64,000 nucleotides of DNA from Siphlonurus alternatus. Its lineage: Eukaryota > Arthropoda > Insecta > Ephemeroptera > Siphlonuridae. The notes under the pieces are model-generated. The model searched no databases. It saw only the letters and a program-made list of their open reading frames with translations, and was not told the DNA's origin. Location: NCBI GenBank assembly GCA_949825025.1, contig OX463779.1, forward strand, positions 34,668,203 to 34,732,202, in the 5' to 3' direction. Positions 58,497 through 64,000 of this stretch are shown here, one piece after another (the first letter of the stretch is position 1; every line of letters starts with the position of its first letter). Made by a program: the position numbers and the translations under genes.

Positions 58497-60460
58497 GTAC
58501 AGTATACGTACTCATACACAGATGACCATATATATTTTTATTACTATGCATGCAAATTTATTTAATCAACAAACAGAAACTCAGAGTCTAATTCTACTGC
58601 AGAATTATTGACATTATCATTATATAGGAAGAATACAAAGTTCTCACTTTGTTACTGACTATGTATGCTCTCATAAAACATAAAATTAATTGATATTGCA
58701 ATAATTTAATCAAACATTTATGTTACTTGACCATAAAGATATAAATGTGTGAAAATATATACTATAAGCTATTTAATATCAACATCATGACATGTATAAT
58801 TATTTTAAAATTAGAATAATTTTTATTATATATATATTATTTTTTTTTGTTAATTTTCAAAATTTTATTTCATTAATTTTATTTTCACATTATTTTTCTT
58901 TGACTTCGGTGGTAACTGAGATTAATCTATAAAGAAATTATAAAAGATTAAAAAAAAACTGCACTGTTAATGTGGTTAGTATAGCCACAATCTAAAGTAG
59001 TTTGGTAAACCATATATAGTTTAACATTGCCACCACAAACTAATCATGCCTGGCATCTCCTGAGCTAAATCCTTGACATGAACTATTTAATTAGTAATCA
59101 CCTCCATTTATCGTCCGCGTTGTTTCTTCATTGCACCATACTATATATTATACTATGATATTAGGTAAACAGATGTATGGTTGAACACGATCGTTCTTAA
59201 ATTACATTTCTGAATAAATCATCAACGAAATCTGTCATAAGAATAATCTGTCTTCATAAGGATCAAAGTCCATCTTTCCACATTATCTCAGAACGGAGGA
59301 GTTAGATCTCTCACAGTTCTCTCTCATATCCTCCCCCTCATTTCACCCAAATGGAAGCTCATTTTTCATTTTAACTACGAATGCTCCTCCTCTTTCTCTA
59401 CTCTCTATTGTTCGTTGCCAACGTTACCTAAAGTTGACTTACCGTTCTACCACTGCTGTTGCAATTAATAAACATTAAGCTCTAAGCTAATCTCTTCGTA
59501 TATACTAAGAGTTTTGTGCACAATTAAGTTTATATAATACGATATAATACTACTGAATATTAAAGGTATATATATAATAATAATAATAAACGTATAATAG
59601 AAAGAGATAATGAAAAAAATGTGTTCATGTAATAAAAGAGTATATTTTTAATGAATTTTTATTAAAAGTTTAATATATAGGCTTATGTTTTAAAAGCAAA
59701 CTTCAGGTTAGTTGAGATCTAGAAAATGGTCCTCTTGAATTCAACAAAACTTGCAGAGGACTTTGAACTCGCAATTAATACGTGGCCATGTAAAGTTTGA
59801 AGTGAATCTCAGACCAGTTTTGTAAAAATTGAGGTAGAAGTTTAACATGGAGCCTTAATGCTGAAATTTGGAAATAGAGCTGTTGTGAGAAAACCGCCAC
59901 CTTGAATTTGTTGAAACCGTAAGAGATTAGTTTTAAAACATTTTCAAAATTTTAAATTTTATTTCATTCGATTCTTTCTGACAGTAATATTCGATGACTC
60001 CAAAGTACCTGCCACCAATCGTTAATCACTCTTATATATTTAAAATTATTTTGAGCAAACGTAGCAGACCGTAGCAACGAAGAAACGTAGCAAAACATTA
60101 TTATAAACTATCGACTTCACTGAATTTTAATTTTAAGAATATTAATAATATTTGCATAGTGTCAATATTTTCTTATTTTGCCTTGCTATTTTTTTTTCTT
60201 TGTATATAAATTTTCAACTCAAAATAATAAAATATTAATTTTAATAACAAACTACATTCCTTAATAAATTGTAAAATATTATTATCTCAAAAATTTGTCT
60301 TTATATAATATGCTTTAAATATTTTTAATAATCTATTTAGCAATTTTTTAATTTCCTCCTCTTTCAATTTTTTTTTTTAATAAATCCACTATGTATTCTG
60401 TTGAAAATCTGTGAAACCCCCATTCTTTTTTTTTTCTCTCTAATACTCTCTCTTCTTCAC
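56386..60460. other. Non-coding sequence
   Basis: TGACGTCA at 57035-57042 lies in a Cys-containing minus-strand frame (57149-56898) that follows a TTTGTCTTTTAG acceptor-like tract but has no family resemblance. A stretch at 59700-59930 is less AT-rich and may be an old repeat. Otherwise AT-rich. Confidence 0.5.
58462..58493 (+). repeat. (CT)n microsatellite
   Basis: Pure CT run of about 32 bp. Confidence 0.95.
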
Positions 60461-60682
60461 CCGATCATTGTTCAGCAGAGCCAGCCCCCACCACGTCGGC
60501 CTCCTTTGTACTTAGTTATTGACTGCCGAGACTCGGCTGAGAGAGAGTCAATTTTCTGCATCGCCTCCCTCAAAGGCAGCAGTAGTGAGGGGGAGGGATG
60601 GAAGGGGTTGTGTGAAACCTCCCCTACCTTTACAGGGATGACGTGATTCATTGGCAAGCATATTCGAGCAAATCTCAGCAAC

Positions 60683-60728
60683 ATCACCTAGGTTACCTTC
60701 AGTATAGATTTGCTGTTGCCTAGGTGAT
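60683..60728. promoter_or_regulatory. Inverted pair of X-box-like sites
   Basis: ATCACCTAGGTTACC (60683-60697) and GTTGCCTAGGTGAT (60715-60728) are mirror-image, X-box-like words 17 bp apart, at the edge of the GC-richer island 60460-60660. Confidence 0.4.
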
Positions 60729-63700
60729 TTCTCATATTATAGAATAATCTTTATTTATTTCCTTAATATTGTACGAGAGTTAAATGTATCATTATAATGG
60801 ATTATTATCATTAAAATAATATTAAATGTTTATGTTTTTCAATAATCTTTTAACAAATATTATATTTTATTTGTTTAAATTGTAAACAATGCTTTTTTCA
60901 CCATAAAAAGTTGTTGTTATTGTTTTATTAAAAAAGTTAACATCACAAACAATAGAGTTTGCATGCATCGCGTCGTATTTTTTTTAATTTTATTTTTAAG
61001 CGCACTTCAACGTTTTTTTCTTCAGCCATCTTTCAAGCTATAATCATTAGTCTCCCTACTTGCTATCTCGTTTTTTTTTATGTATAAATATATTTTTAGC
61101 AGAGTTTCTTTCCAATTAGAGCAATCTCAAAAATTAATCTTCAGACTTATCCACTTGAATAAGAATGAAACTTCAACAACATTGAATAAGTTTTTTTTAA
61201 GAATCTGTTTCAAGATTTAAAAATAAAATTATTATTATGCAGTATAATAAAAATTCTCTTTTGTATTGAATAATTTTTTAAATAAATATAAAATATTGCA
61301 TTTATTTAAATTTGCATTAACAGGTCACATGCATTTATTAAAAATATATATCAAAAATATTATGCATAAAAATATATGATATGATAATAAAATATAATGT
61401 ACTCTAGAATTATTTAGAGTACATAGGATGCATACTATTATGAGAACAATATACAAGCCATAATAGGGAGTTTTAAAACAATAACAAATAAAAATTAGTA
61501 ATAAAAATTATTATGATTGTTTTGAAAAATTATAATTATTTTATTTTCTTTAAATAATTTATAAATCTCTTTTAAAAATTATTTTTTCTTATTAAATTTT
61601 TTCATTTTTATAATTAAACCTTTCCGTGTTTTAAAAATATACATGCTAGAAGGTAATAAATTTTTCACGAGACAAAAAGTACCTATAGTAGGTACGAAGC
61701 TAGTAATTCAGCTGAGATGTGTTTTCAGAGCAGTGAAGAGACGACATTACACAGTTGGTAAAAAAAATCTACAGCACAATGAAATGCAAATTCTACAGCC
61801 ACATAATTAACATTCAAGAGCTTGATAGGGAGTATAAAACGAGAGAGCGTGTGCAGCGGGTAAAAAAGAGAGAAAGAATTACTGTTAAAAAAAATCTCTA
61901 ATATTGATCTTTGGTCGTCAGGTATTAAAAACAGGGTCATGAGGTTTCAAAAAGGTGTAAATATTTATGAAGAGCAAAAATCAATGATGAAAGAGTTCAA
62001 GAGATTATTATACTTTAAGTGATGAATATGGAGTACGCGATATTATGTAATTTAATCATGTAATTATTATCATCTTAATTAGAACAGTATTATAATTAAT
62101 TCTGCAAATTAATCAAACACTTTGTACGCACCACCATTAAAAAAAAGTACATTTATATTCTCCAGTTCAAATTAATTTTTTATCATTATATATATTCAGT
62201 ACAGCTTTTTTTTTTTTTTTTTCGTCAAATAAATTTTTATACAATATTTCCACTGTAGTAATGCATTAAATAATCATGCAAAATAACAATGATAACTGCA
62301 TACATAATGTATTGTATGCATGCATATCATTAATGATTAAGTATAATGTATATTTATATAATTATACGTATTGGCTCTTATTTGTGTTTATACAATTGTT
62401 TTAGCATTTGAAATGACAAACAAGGTGCATATTATAAATTAGTGATTTCCAAAAGAAATACTATGAGAACTTTCCCTCTTTCCAAATGATTCACAAATAT
62501 CATTGATATTCTTCTGATGGTTTTTATCCTGAATAAACCTTATAAAAAACAAATACAAAACAATTTCTATAAATCAAAGAATATATATAAAAAATACGAT
62601 TCAGATTAAGATAAAATAAAAATTCAGTAGCGTTATTTGTATAGAGGTATATAAACTTAAGAATTTGTTGCATTAAAATCGTCGTATATGGAAGGAGGTG
62701 TGCAAGTCACTGATAAGGATACAAACAACGGGAGGAAGAAGAGCAAAAAACATCATGGGCGGAGACCTTTAACAAAACGTCTCTCCAAACAACATTTCCA
62801 ACCTCCCGCTATAATAATGCAAGTAAGCAAAATCACAGTCTGATATGGTAAGGAAAAAAAAAACTTTGTATATGGAGACAAAAAAATATAATCGCATGGG
62901 TGCGAATGTTTGAGATTTCGTTTTATATATATTTATTTCTTTTCTCACAAAGATAAAAACGTTATAGCAAGAAAAAAAAGGAGAGAGAAAGTTTCTAAGT
63001 AAATATTGAAAGTGTAATAGTATGGATTTCAAATTGAAAAAAAAAAGCAGCAAGACACACCATTAAGGCGGCTTGGTATGGTATTGCTATATAGCAAGCT
63101 GGTATCACTGTAATAGCTTAAGGAAGAGAGGGGAAAGAAGAGAGAGAGAGAGAAGTGTGTATAAAAGCAGAAAATATTCGTTAAAAGCTCTGTCCGCAGT
63201 GGACCTTTTCATAATCCCTTAAATTAGTTGTACAAACATTATTTTAATCGTGGGAAAAGCTTTTTCTTTTATTATTCTTTAAGTCCTTTTAAACCTTTTA
63301 TAAATTTAATTAATTTCCTCACATTTATGCGTTATCATTGATAAAATAAATTTTTATTTCAAAACAAACGTGTATAAAATATAATTTTATTATTTTAAAT
63401 ATTTATTCCAGGTATAAGTTATTGAAATATTTAAAAGTTTAAAAATATTCTCTCACGCTCACACTGACAGATATTGAAATGAAAATAATTTCAATTTATG
63501 AATAAAAATTTACATATTATGGTATTACTTTAATTCATGACATTTTTTTTAGTAAATATTAAATTAATTTATGATAAAAAAAATCTTTACTACTTATATG
63601 TGGGGAAGTAAAATTTAAAAAAAAAATGAACTATTCCACTATATATATATATATACATCATAATATAAAAATAAATATAATAGAGAGAATCTCCATATCA

Positions 63701-64000
63701 AAACTGAAAATGTTGTGTTAGTGTTGTCTAAAAATAGATGCACGTGAACAAACAGAGGACTCTCTTTTGAACGGCCATGTGCGCGACGTAACGTCCTCCC
63801 TGGAGCAACGCCCCCGCCAACATCGGCTCTGCTGGCTCAAGTGCTAGCATGCAGAATATGACGACAGGCGCCGCGTGCTTCTCGCTAATTGGCCGTTACA
63901 CCCGGCTCAGGCTATTCACAGACACGGGACGTAAAGCAATTCAGTAATAATAATGAAGACTTCACGTCACATCAAATAGTTAGTAATAGGGTCATAGAGT
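60729..64000. other. Non-coding sequence ending in a GC-rich island
   Basis: AT-rich to about 63730. Then 63740-63920 is GC-rich (CAACGCCCCCGCCAACATCG, CAGGCGCCGCGTGCTTCTCG) with CACGTG and CTAATTGGCC. The minus strand has about 58 open codons there with no family match. Confidence 0.5.

Overview
This is a 64 kb piece of an AT-rich invertebrate nuclear genome, most likely arthropod. The evidence is one spliced, strongly conserved animal exon, long AT-rich non-coding sequence, abundant TA, CT and AAAT microsatellites, and many eukaryotic transposable-element remnants. There are no operons, ribosome-binding sites or compact genes. The exact taxon cannot be fixed from sequence alone.

The only confident host coding sequence is one minus-strand exon at 45606-45784. 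It encodes the start of RRM1 of a CELF/Bruno RNA-binding protein (CELF1/2, Drosophila Bruno/arrest type) and has a clean splice acceptor and donor. If the gene continues on both sides, most of the window is its introns: at least 45 kb downstream without a recognisable next exon, and about 18 kb upstream. Within this sequence are scattered GC-richer, low-repeat islands (near 5.3, 18.6, 19.3, 19.9, 24.9, 29.0, 31.7, 33.2, 41.2, 46.7, 55.2, 60.5 and 63.8 kb). Several carry recognisable binding-site words (TGACGTCA, RFX X-boxes, octamer, E-box), so they are candidate regulatory elements.

The most striking structure is an approximately 5.6 kb palindromic element at 11117-16718, flanked by a perfect 9-bp direct repeat. 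Its arms are over 2 kb each and near-identical. They carry a tandem array of about 147-bp units (four boundaries on the left, three on the right), nested hairpins, and mirrored AAAT/TTTA microsatellites. Its loop holds a second, more diverged inverted-repeat element with TGTTGG...CCAACA ends and a frameshifted remnant of a KRBA2-like integrase C-terminus. The architecture is that of a foldback / long-TIR Mutator-like element.

Other mobile DNA includes a hAT-type MITE with 8-bp duplications (23422), two pairs of hairpin MITEs sharing GGGGCATTCACAAAG-like ends (37694, 54834; 40821, 53634), a TA-flanked near-perfect hairpin (56117), further fold-back elements (40459, 52932), and a 5'-truncated non-LTR retrotransposon tail (36443-36920). 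A GC-rich segment at 2701-3310 differs sharply in base composition from its surroundings and is probably a relic of an inserted element.
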